In this document: piece after piece, positions 36,301 to 46,400 of the stretch
How positions within the stretch are numbered: the stretch's first letter is position 1
Layout: each line of letters opens with the position of its first letter
DNA from: Verrucomicrobia bacterium Tous-C9LFEB
Lineage (GTDB): Bacteria; Verrucomicrobiota; Verrucomicrobiia; Methylacidiphilales; UBA1321
Assembly: GCA_002304345.1 (NCBI GenBank)
Contig: NEUU01000001.1
Span: forward strand, 485,830-549,829
DNA: 64,000 bases
Direction: 5' to 3'
The notes under the pieces: generated by a model
Told to the model about the DNA's origin: nothing
The model's input: only the letters and a program-made list of their open reading frames with translations
Databases searched by the model: none
Program-made: the position numbers and the translations under genes

Positions 36301-39300
36301 CGCGCACCTGCGTCGTCAGATTTGCCGCCAACTGATTCACATTATCGGTGAGATCTTTCCAAGTACCTGCGGCGCCCGGCACGCTTGCCTGGCCACCCAA
36401 CTTTCCTTCCACACCCACCTCACGCGCCACGGAGGTCACCTGATCGGCAAAGATGGCCAACGTATCCGTCATGCCGTTGATCGTATCGGCCAAGGCGGCG
36501 ATTTCGCCCTTCGCTTCCACGGTGAGTTTTTGCTTCAGATTTCCGTTAGCCACCGCCGTCACGACGAGAGCGATACCACGCACCTGATTCGTCAGATTAC
36601 CCGCCATCAAATTCACATTATCGGTCAAATCTTTCCACGTACCGGCCACGCCTTTCACATCGGCCTGACCGCCGAGCTTGCCTTCCGTACCCACCTCGCG
36701 TGCCACACGCGTCACTTCCGACGCAAACGAACTCAACTGATCCACCATCGTGTTGATCGTGTTTTTGAGCTCCAGAATTTCGCCCTTCACGTCCACCGTG
36801 ATCTTCTTCGACAAATCGCCTCGCGCCACTGCCGTCGTCACCGCGGCGATGTTACGCACCTGACCCGTGAGATTACCGGCCATGAAATTCACGTTATCGG
36901 TCAAATCTTTCCATGTGCCTGCCACCCCTCGCACATCGGCCTGACCGCCGAGCTTGCCTTCCGTACCCACTTCACGCGCCACGCGCGTCACTTCCGACGC
37001 AAAGGAATTGAGCTGATCCACCATCGTGTTGATCGTGTTTTTCAGCTCGAGAATTTCACCTTTCACGTCCACCGTGATCTTCTTCGACAAATCCCCGGTA
37101 GCCACCGCCGTCGTCACGGCGGCGATATTACGCACCTGACCGGTCAGATTGCCCGCCATCGAATTCACGCTATCGGTCAAATCCTTCCACGTGCCGGCCA
37201 CGCCTTTCACGTCGGCCTGACCACCGAGTTTTCCCTCGGTACCCACCTCGCGCGCCACGCGCGTCACTTCCGCCGCGAACGAACTCAACTGATCCACCAT
37301 CGTATTGATCGTGTTTTTCAGCTCCAGAATTTCACCCTTCACGTCGACGGTGATCTTCTTCGACAAATCGCCCCGCGCCACCGCCGTGGTCACCGCGGCG
37401 ATGTTACGCACCTGACCGGTGAGATTACCGGCCATGAAATTCACGTTATCGGTCAAATCCTTCCACGTTCCGCCCACGCCTTTCACATCGGCCTGACCGC
37501 CGAGTTTTCCCTCGGTACCCACCTCGCGCGCCACGCGCGTTACTTCCGACGCGAAGGAATTCAGCTGATCCACCATCGTGTTGATCGTGTCCTTCAGCTC
37601 TAAAATTTCGCCACGCACATCGACGGTGATTTTCTTCGACAAATTGCCATTGGCGACAGCAGTGGTGACGTCCGCGATGTTACGCACCTGCGCTGTCAAA
37701 TTACCGGCCATCGAATTCACGCTGTCCGTCAAATCCTTCCACGTGCCCGCCACGCCCTCCACCTCGGCCTGACCACCCAGCTTTCCTTCGGTACCCACTT
37801 CACGCGCCACACGCGTTACTTCCGACGCAAAGGAATTCAGTTGATCCACCATCGTGTTGATCGTATTTTTCAGCTCGAGAATTTCCCCTTTCACGTCCAC
37901 CGTGATCTTCTTCGACAAATTGCCGTTGGCGACAGCGGTGGTGACGTCCGCGATATTACGCACCTGCGCCGTCAAATTTCCCGCCATCGAGTTCACGCTA
38001 TCCGTCAAATCTTTCCAAGTGCCCGCTACGCCTTTCACATCGGCCTGACCGCCGAGCTTCCCCTCGGTACCCACCTCGCGCGCCACACGCGTTACTTCCG
38101 ACGCGAACGAACTCAACTGATCAACGAGCGTGTTGATCGTGTTCTTCATCTCCAGAATTTCGCCTTTCACGTCCACGGTGATTTTCTTCGACAAGTCGCC
38201 ATTGGCAATCGCGGTGGTCACCGCGGCAATGTTACGCACTTGCGCTGTCAGATTGCCGGCCATCAAATTCACGTTATCGGTCAAATCTTTCCACGTGCCC
38301 GCCACGCCTTTCACGTCCGCCTGACCGCCCAATTTTCCCTCGGTACCCACTTCGCGCGCCACACGCGTCACTTCCGATGCGAAGGAGCGGAGCTGGTCCA
38401 CCATCGTGTTGATGGTGTCTTTGAGTTCCAAAATTTCGCCGCGTACGTCGACGGTGATTTTCTTCGACAAATTGCCGTTGGCGACAGCGGTGGTGACGTC
38501 CGCGATATTACGCACCTGCGCGGTCAAATTTCCCGCCATCGAATTCACGCTATCGGTCAAATCTTTCCACGTGCCCGCCACGCCTTTTACATCGGCCTGA
38601 CCGCCGAGTTTCCCCTCGGTACCCACTTCACGCGCCACGCGCGTCACTTCCGAGGCGAACGAACTCAACTGATCCACCATCGTATTGATGGTGTTTTTCA
38701 ATTCCAGAATTTCGCCCTTCACGTTCACCGTGATCTTTTTCGACAAATCGCCATTCGCCACCGCCGTCGTCACGGCCGCAATGTTGCGCACCTGCCCGGT
38801 CAAATTGCGGGCCATGGAATTCACGTTATCCGTCAAATCTTTCCACGTACCCGCCACGCCTTTCACCTCGGCCTGACCGCCGAGCTTTCCCTCGGTACCC
38901 ACTTCACGCGCCACACGCGTCACTTCCGAGGCGAAGGAACGGAGCTGGTCCACCATCGTGTTAATGGTGTTTTTCAATTCCAGAATTTCGCCCTTCACGT
39001 CCACCGTGATCTTCTTCGACAAATCGCCATTCGCCACCGCCGTGGTCACCGTGGCAATATTGCGCACCTGGCCGGTCAAGTTACCCGCCATCGAGTTCAC
39101 ACTGTCCGTCAAATCTTTCCACGTGCCCGCCACGCCTTTTACCTTAGCCTGACCGCCCAGTTTCCCCTCGGTACCGACCTCTCGCGCCACACGGGTCACC
39201 TCCGACGCAAACGAACTCAACTGACTCACCATCGTATTGACGGTTTTGGCCGTGCGCAAAAATTCGCCTTCCAGCTCGCGTCCCTCGATTTCCAACGCCA

Positions 39301-39721
39301 TACTTTGCGTCAGGTCTCCCTTGGCCACTGCACCGATGACGCGAGCCGTTTCGCTCGTCGGATGCACGAGATCGCCAATCAACGCATTGATGGATTGAAT
39401 GGAATCCGCCCAAGAGCCACTGACTTCCCCAATCGAAGCGCGCTGACCGATTTTCCCCTCCTTACCAACCATGCGGCTCATGCGTTCCAATTCCTTGGCC
39501 ATTTTCTCATTACGTTCCACCACGTCATTGAACGCATCTGCAATTTTGCCCGCCTTGCCATCCCACCCCACCGGGAGCCGCACCGAAAAATCACCCTTTT
39601 TCAAAGCGGTCAACGCCATGAGCAAATGCGTCAAATTCATTTCGCCAGGAATTTCCGGCTCTGTGATCATCTGCTTTTTTCTCGATTGAGATTCTAGATG
39701 TAGCGCGCCGTTTTTTTTCAT
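33398..39721 (-). CDS. Giant hybrid kinase with eleven HAMP repeat units (Nik1/Os-1-like)
   Basis: A 2107-residue protein without an obvious membrane segment. Residues 1-168 hold divergent HAMP-like units. Residues 169-1180 are eleven units of exactly 92 residues ([44 protein letters not shown]), each probably two HAMP modules as in fungal group III kinases that sense osmotic stress. A GAF domain (about 1215-1365), a coiled coil, HisKA ([11 protein letters not shown], His1435), HATPase ([16 protein letters not shown]) and three receivers follow, the last with Asp2038 ([10 protein letters not shown]). The ATG at 39721 with GAGGG upstream is chosen over a TTG 11 codons earlier. First gene of an operon with a REC-kinase and a receiver. 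Signal unknown; osmotic stress is inference. Confidence 0.95.
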   Translation of the reverse strand: MKKNGALHLESQSRKKQMITEPEIPGEMNLTHLLMALTALKKGDFSVRLPVGWDGKAGKIADAFNDVVERNEKMAKELERMSRMVGKEGKIGQRASIGEVSGSWADSIQSINALIGDLVHPTSETARVIGAVAKGDLTQSMALEIEGRELEGEFLRTAKTVNTMVSQLSSFASEVTRVAREVGTEGKLGGQAKVKGVAGTWKDLTDSVNSMAGNLTGQVRNIATVTTAVANGDLSKKITVDVKGEILELKNTINTMVDQLRSFASEVTRVAREVGTEGKLGGQAEVKGVAGTWKDLTDNVNSMARNLTGQVRNIAAVTTAVANGDLSKKITVNVKGEILELKNTINTMVDQLSSFASEVTRVAREVGTEGKLGGQADVKGVAGTWKDLTDSVNSMAGNLTAQVRNIADVTTAVANGNLSKKITVDVRGEILELKDTINTMVDQLRSFASEVTRVAREVGTEGKLGGQADVKGVAGTWKDLTDNVNLMAGNLTAQVRNIAAVTTAIANGDLSKKITVDVKGEILEMKNTINTLVDQLSSFASEVTRVAREVGTEGKLGGQADVKGVAGTWKDLTDSVNSMAGNLTAQVRNIADVTTAVANGNLSKKITVDVKGEILELKNTINTMVDQLNSFASEVTRVAREVGTEGKLGGQAEVEGVAGTWKDLTDSVNSMAGNLTAQVRNIADVTTAVANGNLSKKITVDVRGEILELKDTINTMVDQLNSFASEVTRVAREVGTEGKLGGQADVKGVGGTWKDLTDNVNFMAGNLTGQVRNIAAVTTAVARGDLSKKITVDVKGEILELKNTINTMVDQLSSFAAEVTRVAREVGTEGKLGGQADVKGVAGTWKDLTDSVNSMAGNLTGQVRNIAAVTTAVATGDLSKKITVDVKGEILELKNTINTMVDQLNSFASEVTRVAREVGTEGKLGGQADVRGVAGTWKDLTDNVNFMAGNLTGQVRNIAAVTTAVARGDLSKKITVDVKGEILELKNTINTMVDQLSSFASEVTRVAREVGTEGKLGGQADVKGVAGTWKDLTDNVNLMAGNLTNQVRGIALVVTAVANGNLKQKLTVEAKGEIAALADTINGMTDTLAIFADQVTSVAREVGVEGKLGGQASVPGAAGTWKDLTDNVNQLAANLTTQVRAIAEVATAVTKGDLTRSITVEALGEVAALKDNINEMIRNLKDTTLKNSEQDWLKTNLAKFSRMLQGQKDLLAVGKLILSELAPVVSAQQGVFYTIDSSKDDGELYLKLLASYAHRERRNFDNTFKLGEGLVGQCALEKEKIVITNAPKNYMTISSGLGKASPVNILVLPVVFEGQVKGVIELASFDRFSPTHHAFLDQLTESIGIVFNTIEANTRTEDLLKQSQSLAKELQSQQLELQQTNQQLGEKAKLLADQNVEVERKNSEVEQARQALEEKAKQLALTSKYKSEFLANMSHELRTPLNSLLILSDDLSKNKDQNLSAKQVEFAKTIHAAGNDLLALINDILDLSKIESGTVMVDVGEVTLRELQDYVERGFRHFADSKKLEFEVVREPNLPRTIQTDSKRLQQILKNLLSNAFKFTERGKVSLTIGAATEGWHPENETLNRAKTVLVFSVADTGIGIPADKQHIIFEAFQQADGSTSRKYGGTGLGLAISREITRLLGGEIRLASTPGEGSLFTLFLPQNYVPVKPAKRQAQLPSNQNLMDIPVEVEIPASVEEMDSITDHFLDDGDDIGPDDRVILIVENDTGFANLIMETAHEAGFKALISPRGSNAFAIASERKIDAITLDINLHDLDGWRILARLKDDIRTRHIPVYLITTEEVQARGLRAGAIGVLSKPLKSREELKEVFSRIDDLAKNSVKNLLVVSKDDEQRSRLAQLLDEPDLRIELEKSGKEAIEKLQNNVFSTVVIDLELDDRLGLELIEEIKKEPHLQDIPIVAYAPNSVSKKDDLHLKRLGQAMNLKEVHSEERLLDECALFLHQNVNKIKEPKREIIHRLYQAETVLKGKKILIVDDDIRNIFAMTSLLERYEMGILSAETGKIALEQLQSEPGIDAVLMDIMMPDMDGYDTMRAIRKFTKFRMLPIIAVTAKAMKGDREKCIEAGASDYIAKPVDSTELLSMLRLWLHR
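36182..39217 (-). repeat. Eleven tandem 276-base repeats encoding HAMP units
   Basis: Eleven in-frame direct repeats of exactly 276 bases code for 92-residue units inside the giant kinase. The units differ at few positions; for example units 7 and 9 are almost the same, as are 3, 5 and 6. The last two (10 and 11) are the most divergent. Such arrays can gain or lose units by recombination, and short-read assembly may miscount them. Confidence 0.95.
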
Positions 39722-40403
39722 TGCATCCCTCGAGGTTGAACTGATTTGGAACAAGTGATCTCAGGAAATAAGAGACCCTTTGGCATGAAAGCCATGTTCG
39801 AAATTCTGATATAGAAAGATGGATGAAATCCATCCATAGACTTAAACCTCTAGCCGAGGAACACCTCTTGTCAAAAAATGATTTAATATCCCCATTAGAT
39901 GCTCAATCTCCTTCATTAATAGGGAGTTGCAATCTGCAATGATGCTCTGAAGTTACGAGTCCTGACCAAGCCATTAGACGTTTCTGAATTAGCTACTTAG
40001 ATAAGATTCAAGTAGTGGCATGCTTTTTGCGCACCCCTACAAATCCCGCGTGCGTCAAGAAAGAGCGGTTTGAAAAAATTTATCTTTCAGACGCTCAGAG
40101 CTTTCTGTTCTTTCATGTGAATTTCGTGCGACTGATAAATTTCTCGCAGCATCTTCTTCCCTCTTTTCGTCCGTCGGATAATGGCATTCGCTATCTCTTG
40201 ATTGACTTGAACCAGCGGAATACGAAAGCAAATTTCACCCGGCCAACGACCCGCGCCCTCGCATTACGACAATTTCAGTGTCTTCAAAATTGCACATTGC
40301 ACTTGATCGCTTACAACTCTGTTTCGGAGGGTGTCAGCGCATCGATCTGCAACTCATCAGGTTATTACCTCAGCGCCCGACTGGCACGCGCCTTGCATTG
40401 GTA
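39722..40403. other. Large divergent intergenic region with regulatory signals
   Basis: These 682 bases are AT-rich compared with the flanking genes. Near the kinase gene there is a hairpin with 7-base arms (GATGGAT-GAA-ATCCATC, 39818-39834) and a minus-strand TTGACA box without a good -10. A frame of 129 codons at 40015-40404 shows no conserved features and is probably not a gene. The right end holds a strong sigma-54 promoter (40381-40397). Confidence 0.6.
40381..40397 (+). promoter_or_regulatory. Sigma-54 (-24/-12) promoter of the DUF883-like gene
   Basis: CTGGCACGCGCCTTGCA matches 13 of the 14 defined positions of the YTGGCACGrNNNTTGCW consensus. The GG (40383-40384) and GC (40395-40396) have the required 10 bases between them. 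Transcription would begin near 40408, so the message would be almost leaderless with an ATG at 40413. No sigma-54 activator gene is in the window. Confidence 0.72.
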
Positions 40404-40736
40404 ATGAATACTATGCAAACCGAAAATCCAGGCACCGCCTTTCAAGCCACGAAGAATGATCTTTCCAAAATCAAGAATACGGCCGTAGAGGCCGCGCAAG
40501 ATCTGGGAGAACGCGCCGCCGTCCACGCCGAAAAAGCCAAGAACGAATTTGGTAACTTGGCGAAGGATGCGCAAGAAGAAGGCAAGAAGGAGCTTGAAAA
40601 CGCGAAAGTAAAACTCACCGATATCGTCTCCTGCGCGAAGAATTACGTTTCTGAACGTCCACTGGTAGTGGTGGGAGCCGCTCTCGTCATTGGCTTTTTG
40701 ATGGGAAATTGTCGTAACCGTTCGAGTAATGCCTAA
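40404..40736 (+). CDS. DUF883/YqjD-like membrane-anchored small protein
   Basis: A 110-residue protein (107 if it begins at the ATG at 40413). The first 75 residues are a charged helix (DLSKIKNTAVEAAQDLGERA, HAEKAKNEFGNLAKDAQEEG) and the C-terminus is YVSERPLVVVGAALVIGFLMG, a membrane helix after the Arg-Pro pair typical of DUF883 proteins. In Escherichia coli YqjD and ElaB of this family anchor ribosomes to the membrane in stationary phase; such a role here is inference. A sigma-54 promoter overlaps the 5' end, and if it is used then 40413 is the likely start. It lies between the HAMP-ladder kinase and a receiver gene. Confidence 0.85.
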   Translation: MNTMQTENPGTAFQATKNDLSKIKNTAVEAAQDLGERAAVHAEKAKNEFGNLAKDAQEEGKKELENAKVKLTDIVSCAKNYVSERPLVVVGAALVIGFLMGNCRNRSSNA

Positions 40737-40789
40737 GCAACCGTTTCGATGATGTAATGTAGTACGTTTAGAGTACTCCCTCCTGCCGC

Positions 40790-40813
40790 CCCGATTCCGC
40801 ACTATGAATCGGG
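40790..40813. repeat. Hairpin CCCGATTC/GAATCGGG between DUF883-like and receiver genes
   Basis: Perfect 8-base arms flank an 8-base loop. No T run follows, so a classical terminator is unlikely. It lies 54 bases after the DUF883-like stop and 41 bases before the receiver start, and may protect the upstream message or be a leader element. Confidence 0.5.
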
Positions 40814-40854
40814 ACGCGCGGCCTGAGTGCAGCTGACGAGAAACCAAATCTGTA

Positions 40855-41328
40855 ATGGATATATCCTCTTCTCACCCGGGGCCTGCCATTAGTGTAGTCG
40901 TCGTGGAAGACAACGAGGACGACCGGGATCTCCTGGTGCGTCAGCTTCGTCGACGCAATCTCGCCGATCACGTGCGTTTTTTTTCCGATGGCAAAGAAGC
41001 GTTAAAATTCCTTTCTGAATTGCCGCCCCCCGCTCCGTTTATCGATCTGACGGCCATTTTTCTGGATTTGAAATTGCCCGGCTTGAACGGGATCAAACTG
41101 CTACGCGAAATCCGGCGCATGCCTCGCGTCCAAAATATTCCCGTGATTATCATGACGGCATCCCTCGATCCGAAGGATTTTGAGGCCTGTCTCGAACTCA
41201 AGGTCGCGGCCTTCATTCCCAAGCCGGTCACCTTCGATCTCTTTACGGCAGCACTGACCCATCTTCCGTATGTGTTACCGCCCGTCTATAACAAAACGAC
41301 GGTTCAAGCCACCGCGCGCCCGGATTAG
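40855..41328 (+). CDS. Single-domain response regulator
   Basis: A 157-residue receiver. VVEDNEDD is the acidic pocket, IFLDLKLPGLNG holds the phospho-acceptor, and IIMTAS and FIPKPVTF hold the switch Thr and Lys. No output domain is present; a short tail of about 20 residues follows. It belongs to the Rcp1-like group by its insert before the acceptor strand (ELPPPAPFIDLTA). It is downstream of the DUF883-like gene with a hairpin between them. Its likely kinase is one of those in this island. It converges on glgX with 11 bases between the stops. Confidence 0.92.
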   Translation: MDISSSHPGPAISVVVVEDNEDDRDLLVRQLRRRNLADHVRFFSDGKEALKFLSELPPPAPFIDLTAIFLDLKLPGLNGIKLLREIRRMPRVQNIPVIIMTASLDPKDFEACLELKVAAFIPKPVTFDLFTAALTHLPYVLPPVYNKTTVQATARPD

Positions 41329-41339
41329 TGCCGCTTCAC

Positions 41340-43460
41340 TCAAGTGGCCTTGAACACCACGACGGAACACCCCGTCACGCTCACCTTGCCTCCGGATTTG
41401 TGGGAGGAAGGTGTCTCCAGAAAACCGGTCTCCGCGTCCGTGTTCAGAATCTGCAGCCATGTTTCCGGAGAAGCCGGCAGAATGAAATCGACCGCTTCGC
41501 TGTCGGAATTAAAGGCGATATAGAACGTGTCATCGCTGATCACCTCGCCGAAAAAGTTAGTGAGTCCCATGGCAGAGCCCACTAACAGCATGCCTATCTG
41601 ATGCGGGGACGAGTCCGACCAGGCTTCATTCGTTACTCTTCGTCCGTCAGGACGCAACCAGGTGAGATCGCGCAGGCTGCTCCGCAGGACTTCCCGATCC
41701 TGAAAGAAGTGCGGCCGATGAAAGACGGGATGACCATTGCGAAACTTGATGAGCTTTTCCAGGAATAATTGGAACGTCTTTTGTTCTTCATTGCGATTCC
41801 ACACCAGCCAACTCGTTTCATTGTCCTGACAATAGGCGTTATTGTTGCCGTTTTGAGTTCGCCCATATTCATCCCCCGCGCAGAGCATCGGGACGCCTTG
41901 AGAAAGGAAGAGACTCACGAGAAGACTCCGGCGCTGTCGGCGCCGCAAGCGACGAATGGTGACATCGTCGGTCTCTCCTTCCACACCACAATTCCAGGAG
42001 TTGTTACGCATTTCGCCATCCCGATTCCCCTCCCCATTGTTCTCGTTATGTTTTTCGCTGTAAGAAACCAAATCCGCCAGGGTGAATCCATCATGACAGG
42101 TGATGAAATTAATGCTCGCGGTCGGCCGCTTGCTTGAGGGCGCGTAAAGATCGGGACTGCCCGTCAAACGATAAGCGAGATCCTTAAGCTGGCCACCATC
42201 GCGCTTCCAAAACCGTCGAATCGTGTCGCGATAGCGGCCATTCCATTCACACCACAACACGGGAAAATTCCCGACATGGTAACCGCCCTCGCCGATGTCC
42301 CACGGTTCCGCGATCAATTTCACCCGGGAAATCACCGGGTCTTGGTGGATGACCGCAAAGAAAGCGGAGAGCTTACTGACGGCGTGACTCTCTCTCGCCA
42401 ACGCCGGAGCCAGATCAAATCGAAATCCATCCACATGCATCTCCGTCACCCAATAACGCAGGCTATCCATGATCAGCTGCAAAACGCGCGGATTGGGAGC
42501 ATTGAGGGTATTTCCCGTGCCGGTGTAATCTTGATAGTAGCGCGGATTGTCGCGGACGAGGCGGTAGTAAACCTGATTATCGAACCCTCTCATGGATAAG
42601 GTCGGGCCGAGATGATTCCCCTCAGCGGTGTGGTTGTAAACCACATCGAGAATGACCTCGATTCCAGCCGAGTGCAGACGGCGTACCATTTCCTTGAATT
42701 CAACAACGGAGTCTCCCAGCCCCCGCTGATGCGCATAGGGGCCATGGGGAGCGAAGAATCCAAGCGTATTGTATCCCCAGTAATTGCTCAGTCCCTTGCC
42801 CGGTAAAAAAGGTTCATCCAAATGAGCGTGAATCGGCAGCAATTCCACCGCCGTGATTCCCAACCGGAGCAAATAATCAATCGATCGGCCGTTCGCCAAG
42901 CCCGCGTAGGTGCCGCGCAGTTCGGCGGGCAGTTCCTTCCAGAGTTTCGAAAACCCGCGCACGTGCGTTTCGTAAATCACCGTATCCTCCAGCGCGCGCG
43001 AAGGCCTCTCGTCGCCCTGCCAATCAAATGCGGGATCGACCACCACGCCCTTCGGCACGGCCGTCGCGTTATCCACAGGACTGAACTTCAGATCAGCCTC
43101 CAAATGCCCTTGCTCATACGAATAGAGAGAGGGCCCCCACTGCACATCGCCGTGCAATGCCCGCGCATAGGGATCAATGAGAAGCTTGAAGGGATTAAAA
43201 CGCGCGCCCTGATCGGGCTGCCATTCTCCATGCACGCGATAGCCATACAGTTGGCCCGGACGGACCGAGGGCAGGAAGACATGCCAGACTTCATCCTGCT
43301 GTTCTGTCATCGGAATGCGCCCGATCTCGCGTCCATGATCGGCGGAGTCAAACAAGCACAACTCGACGCCGGTGGCATGCTGCGAAAACACCGCGAAGTT
43401 TACGCCTTCACCGGTCCAGGTTGCTCCGAGGGGATACGGATTTCCTTTCCATATTTTCAT
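41340..43460 (-). CDS. glgX: Glycogen debranching enzyme GlgX
   Basis: A 706-residue GH13 enzyme that hydrolyses alpha-1,6 branches of glycogen limit dextrins. The N-terminal CBM48 domain is recognisable (PYPLGATWTGEGVNFAVFSQ, CLFD). The barrel has VYNHTAEG, DGFRFDLAPALAR with the nucleophile Asp, LIAEPWD with the acid/base Glu, and FITCHDGFTL with the transition-state Asp. The YWGYNTLGFFAP and NNEGEG-like segments are typical of GlgX and TreX. The length is normal. It lies 19 bases after a penicillin-binding protein gene on the same strand and has an AAAGGGA site, so it is probably the third gene of that operon; the reason for the link is not clear. Confidence 0.95.
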   Translation of the reverse strand: MKIWKGNPYPLGATWTGEGVNFAVFSQHATGVELCLFDSADHGREIGRIPMTEQQDEVWHVFLPSVRPGQLYGYRVHGEWQPDQGARFNPFKLLIDPYARALHGDVQWGPSLYSYEQGHLEADLKFSPVDNATAVPKGVVVDPAFDWQGDERPSRALEDTVIYETHVRGFSKLWKELPAELRGTYAGLANGRSIDYLLRLGITAVELLPIHAHLDEPFLPGKGLSNYWGYNTLGFFAPHGPYAHQRGLGDSVVEFKEMVRRLHSAGIEVILDVVYNHTAEGNHLGPTLSMRGFDNQVYYRLVRDNPRYYQDYTGTGNTLNAPNPRVLQLIMDSLRYWVTEMHVDGFRFDLAPALARESHAVSKLSAFFAVIHQDPVISRVKLIAEPWDIGEGGYHVGNFPVLWCEWNGRYRDTIRRFWKRDGGQLKDLAYRLTGSPDLYAPSSKRPTASINFITCHDGFTLADLVSYSEKHNENNGEGNRDGEMRNNSWNCGVEGETDDVTIRRLRRRQRRSLLVSLFLSQGVPMLCAGDEYGRTQNGNNNAYCQDNETSWLVWNRNEEQKTFQLFLEKLIKFRNGHPVFHRPHFFQDREVLRSSLRDLTWLRPDGRRVTNEAWSDSSPHQIGMLLVGSAMGLTNFFGEVISDDTFYIAFNSDSEAVDFILPASPETWLQILNTDAETGFLETPSSHKSGGKVSVTGCSVVVFKAT

Positions 43461-43479
43461 CGCGGGTCCCTTTCGTCAC

Positions 43480-46400
43480 TTACCGGTTTGTCTGGGTCAG
43501 GGTGGAGGCGGCTCCCGCATAAACCTGACCGAACAGTCTTCCAGCGACCGGCGCGGCGTCTTCGCCCCCGTGCAAGTCTTCACTCCAATCCCCTTCCACC
43601 ATCACCGCAAAGGCATACTGCGGTGCATTAGCCGGAAGAAATCCGACAAGCCAGGCGATTTGTCGGGGCCGGCTTTTCGCCCCGACCTGGGCCGTGCCCG
43701 TTTTGGAAGCGACGCGGACTCCCGCCACGCGAGCGGCCTGGGCGGTCCCTTCTTCTGTCGCTGCGACTAATCCGTTCGTTAAAATTTTGAGTTGTTCCGG
43801 ATCGATTGGAATTTTGCGAATGATCTCCGGCTGAAAAAGTTTGGTCGGTTTTCCGGAGCGATCTTCCAATTGACGCACCAAGTGCGGCCGGTAGAGCGTC
43901 CCGCCATTCGCCACCGCGCTCATGAGTGAGGCCATCTGGATGGGCGTGACGAGAACATCCCCCTGCCCGATGGAAGCATTCGTCACATCACCGGGGCCCA
44001 TCACCCGATTGTGCGTTTTCCGCACGTAAGCATCGTCCGGCATCACTCCGCTCAACTCGCCCGGCAGGATAAATCCGGTAGGCTGGCCAATACCCCAGTC
44101 CCGCGCCGCCTCCACCAAGGCGTCTCGTCCAGCTTTGAGGCCGATGGTGAAAAAGTAAGTGTTATAGGAACGCGAAATCGCCGTGCGAAAGGATACCGGC
44201 GAACTGACCTCCCGTGGCAATTCGTAGCGCATCTCGCCCACATCAAAGTATCCGGGACAACGCACGGTCTGCGCCGGATCAAAAACGCCCGCGCGCATCG
44301 CCGCAAGCGTCGTGACGACCTTAAAGATCGATCCCGGCGGATTGTACTGTCGATAGACGCGATCCACCAGAGGCTTGCCCGGGTCCTGATTAAAGTTCTG
44401 CCACTTCTCACTCGTCAGGAACGGCAAAAACTCATTGGGATTAAAGCTGGGGCGCGACGCCATCGCCAGGATGTCGCCGTTATGCACATCCATGACGATC
44501 GCCGCTCCGGATTTCACCTCCTTCAGCGCATATTCCGCAGCCGATTGAATGCGCGAATCAATGGTCAAACGCAGTGTGTTTCCCTTCACGGCAGGAGAAA
44601 CAACAATCGCCTTCCTGGTGAATCCTTCCGGAGTGGTTTCAATCGTCAGCTCCCCTTCCTGCCCTCTTAACTCACTATCAAAATAGCCTTCCAGCCCGGC
44701 ACCTCCGCGATAGTCGGCATAAATGACATCTCCCGCCATATACGCTTTGGAATTGCGCGCCTGACTCCGCTGCAAATATCCCACCGCATGAGCCAACACC
44801 GTCCCCTCGGGATAAACACGGCGAGGCACGCCCTGCAGCGCAAATCCGTTTTGAACAAGTACGCTCTTGGGAAAGTCGCTTACTTCCGTCGCCGTCAGAT
44901 TTTGCGCCACCACGACAGGATGAAATCGTTGGAACCGATAGAGCGAACGAAGTTCCTCTTCGGACACCTCGAGGTCTCGCTTCAGCCATTCCTTGGCCAA
45001 GCCCAAACGATTATGAATCCAGTTGAGCGCCGCCTCTTCATTCCCCGCAGTCTCGATCGACGGCCATGGCAATACCAAATCCTGCGATTGCGTGTTGGTG
45101 GCCAAAACTTTTCCATCCCCCGTCACAATGTCTCCACGCAAAGCCGGCATGCGATACGTCACCAACGGGGGAATATCCCTCGGAGCGTCTTGGCGATTAG
45201 GAGCCGGACTCGAATTCGTTCCCGTGGCGCTCGATACCAGCGTGCTCAACCACCCGGTCCAACCTTGTGATCCCGGCTCCTGTTGGGCCGCCTCACGCTT
45301 TTGGGCCACGGTAATTTGCTCGGGACGAAGATAAACGAAGGCATGGCCCGGCCCCGGCGTCATGAATCCCTGCCCCTGAATTTCGCCCGTATTGCGATCC
45401 ACTTCCACTTTGCCCAAACCCTTTGGCACGGGAAAGCCCCCTGGCGCTGCGCTCTTCTCGGAAATTTTGCCCATGACATCGCCCCAGATGGACACCGCCG
45501 AACTTACCGCTGCGGCGCGGGGTTCAATAGGACGTGATTTGTCGTAGCCCACCCAGACACCGCAGGCCAGAGTTGGAGTGAAGCCGACATACCACGCATC
45601 CCGATAGCCGGACGAGAATCCATTCATACCCGCAACGGGTGCGGGCACTCCAAATTCGCTGCTTAACCGGGCCCCCACGCCATCGCGCGTAATCGATTCG
45701 AGACTGAGCGTCATCTGGCCCGCCGTCAGCGGATCAAGCAGAGCCTTGCCCTCTCCCCGCTTCGATTGATAGAGCGTTTCGTCATTATGATTACGCACGC
45801 TCTCGATGCAGTAAGGCTCGATTCTCGAGCCCGCGTTACCCAGCATCTGATAGAGCGAGGTGAGTTCATAAAGAGTCAGATCGGTCGACAGTCCCGGACG
45901 GTCCCGGCTGGAGCGGGCGATCCCCGCGCCTTCCAACCATTGATCCACCAAATCGAGACCCAACTCCGTTTTCACGCGCGCCGCCGCCGAGACATTCCCC
46001 AGCGCCAAGGCATCCTGAATCATCAAAAAAGGTTTTCCCAAATCGCGCGCCGGATCACCGAGCCCCAGCTTATCGTCTCGCTTGACCGCGGTTTCGTCCA
46101 GGTAAGACGCGTTGATCAGCGAGACTGGCGACAAATGCAGCCGTTCATAAGCCAGGGAATAAATCAGCGGCTGAAGGACCGCTCCATTTTCCCGCCGGGC
46201 CATGCGCGCCCGATCAAAGGGACTCTTGTCGAAATCGCGTCCACCGACTAATACGCGGACCGCGCCAGTCTGCATTTCCAGAGCGAGAATGGCCGTCTGC
46301 AGCTCATCGGCCTCCGCTCCCAACGGTGACGCACCGGAGGCTCGATTCGGATTGAGTTTATTCAACTGCTGCCTTGCCACCGACTCGGCCGCCCGTTGCA

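Noticed and set aside
34508..37603. A 1031-codon open frame on the plus strand opposite the HAMP array
   Set aside because: It is antisense to the repeats and its translation merely repeats every 92 residues; the periodic codon use of the real gene keeps the frame open. The minus-strand protein has clear domains.
37841..39697. A 618-codon open frame on the plus strand opposite the HAMP array
   Set aside because: Same cause as above: a shadow of the repeated coding sequence with His/Arg-rich, non-conserved translation.
40015..40404. A 129-codon frame before the DUF883-like gene
   Set aside because: No ribosome site, no recognisable motif, and it runs through the sigma-54 promoter.
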